A stretch of 64,000 nucleotides of DNA from positions 305,952 to 369,951 of the forward strand of contig NZ_RZHF01000005.1 in the NCBI RefSeq assembly GCF_003990185.1, read 5' to 3'. The stretch is from Vreelandella nanhaiensis (lineage in GTDB: Bacteria; Pseudomonadota; Gammaproteobacteria; Pseudomonadales; Halomonadaceae). Positions 63,740-64,000 of this stretch are shown here, one piece after another. A program made the position numbers and the translations under genes. A model generated the notes under the pieces. That model saw nothing but the letters and a program-made list of their open reading frames with translations, searched no databases and was not told the origin of the DNA. How positions within the stretch are numbered: the first letter of the stretch is position 1; each line of letters begins with the position of its first letter.

Positions 63740-63768
63740 AAAACCCCGGATCACTGATCCGGGGTTTT
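63740..63768. terminator. Bidirectional terminator after glcG
   Basis: Perfect 14-bp arms AAAACCCCGGATCA / TGATCCGGGGTTTT around one base, 24 bases past glcG. It can also end transcription from the leftward tRNA genes. Confidence 0.9.
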
Positions 63769-63793
63769 GGAATTTGTTCGGTGTTAACCGAGG

Positions 63794-63846
63794 GTACTTA
63801 ATAAATAAGTACTCAGTAAATAAGTACTTAAAAAACTAGTGCTTAA
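63794..63846. repeat. 15-bp tandem repeat beside the tRNA-Asp 3' end
   Basis: Three units with period 15: GTACTTAATAAATAA, GTACTCAGTAAATAA and GTACTTAAAAAACTA, then a partial unit GTGCTTAAT that runs into the tRNA 3' end. In the leftward transcript this is the trailer of tRNA-Asp. Confidence 0.8.
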
Positions 63847-63923
63847 TGGCGGACCGGACGAGACTCGAACTCGCGACCTCCGGCGTGACAGGCCGGCATT
63901 CTAACCAACTGAACTACCGGTCC
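63847..63923 (-). tRNA. tRNA-Asp (GTC)
   Basis: A 77-base tRNA with encoded CCA. Reading leftward: acceptor GGACCGG, D arm AGTTCAGTTGGTTAGAA, anticodon loop CTGTCAC with anticodon GTC, T loop TTCGAGT, acceptor CCGGTCC and discriminator G. All stems pair. Confidence 0.97.
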
Positions 63924-63967
63924 ACAAATAAGGCACTTATCTAACAACCATTTAAAAGGACTTTAAA

Positions 63968-64000
63968 TGGTGGGTGGTACTGGGTTCGAACCAGTGACCC
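63968..64000 (-). tRNA. tRNA, partial at the window edge, probably tRNA-Val
   Basis: Only the 3' 33 bases are seen: T arm ACTGG-TTCGAAC-CCAGT, acceptor strand ACCACCC, discriminator A and encoded CCA. The implied 5' end GGGTGGT is typical of tRNA-Val, and Val-Asp pairs are common in gammaproteobacteria, but the anticodon is outside the window. Confidence 0.7.

Noticed and set aside
63794..63846. CRISPR-like array beside the tRNA
   Set aside because: Units are contiguous with no spacers and only 15 bases long.

Overview
The window reads as chromosomal DNA of a moderately halophilic gammaproteobacterium, most likely Halomonadaceae (Halomonas or a close relative). This is inferred from gene content and protein style: many TRAP carriers, a BCCT choline carrier, a phasin, acidic proteins and moderate-to-high G+C. 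I could not run a search. No mobile element, CRISPR array or prophage is visible. The window is an accessory-metabolism region dense in transporters and regulators.

Layout. 1-635: 3' part missing, haloacetate dehalogenase-type hydrolase; 701-1294 TetR regulator. 1426-7920: overlapping RND efflux operon (adaptor, pump, BaeS-like kinase, BaeR-like regulator). 7935-14039: TctDE-like two-component pair facing a tripartite tricarboxylate transporter operon (tctC-tctB-tctA plus an AbrB-family membrane protein). 14285-18558: Spy-like periplasmic protein, BetT choline carrier behind a BetI-like operator, ExaC-type aldehyde dehydrogenase. 18788-21542: small periplasmic Moco-fold protein overlapping a hybrid sensor kinase. 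21765-29102: a TAXI-type TRAP system with a UspA protein, then a DctPQM-type TRAP system. 29260-32163: EamA exporter, DUF192 protein, pyruvate kinase.

32259-43347 is a purine/ureide catabolism island: allA, allE, an RpiR regulator, a YfcC-type carrier, puuE, hpxA, two NCS1 permeases, a GntR regulator, uraH and uraD. Together they take 5-hydroxyisourate through OHCU to allantoin, allantoin to allantoate, and ureidoglycine to glyoxylate plus urea. Urate oxidase and the allantoate-consuming enzyme are not in the window. Palindromes with a GTATAC core lie in both divergent promoter regions and probably are the operators of the local GntR protein.

43441-44756: phasin and a glutathione transferase. 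45109-46800: a lactate/glycolate permease carrying a box identical to one in the glycolate oxidase promoter. 46874-56675: an eight-gene leftward operon (TRAP dctP-dctQ-dctM, unusual crotonase, class III CoA-transferase, class V aminotransferase, FAD/Fe-S 2-hydroxyacid dehydrogenase, gamma carbonic anhydrase) whose substrate I cannot name; this is the best candidate for an undescribed pathway. It is preceded by a GlcG/HbpS-type protein and a GntR regulator. 58376-63715: glcC and the divergent glcDEF-glcG glycolate oxidase operon. The window ends in leftward tRNA genes (tRNA-Asp complete, a probable tRNA-Val cut by the edge), with a 15-bp tandem repeat next to tRNA-Asp.

A common theme of the right half is glyoxylate: ureide breakdown and glycolate oxidation both produce it, and the aminotransferase in the unknown operon belongs to a family that often consumes it.
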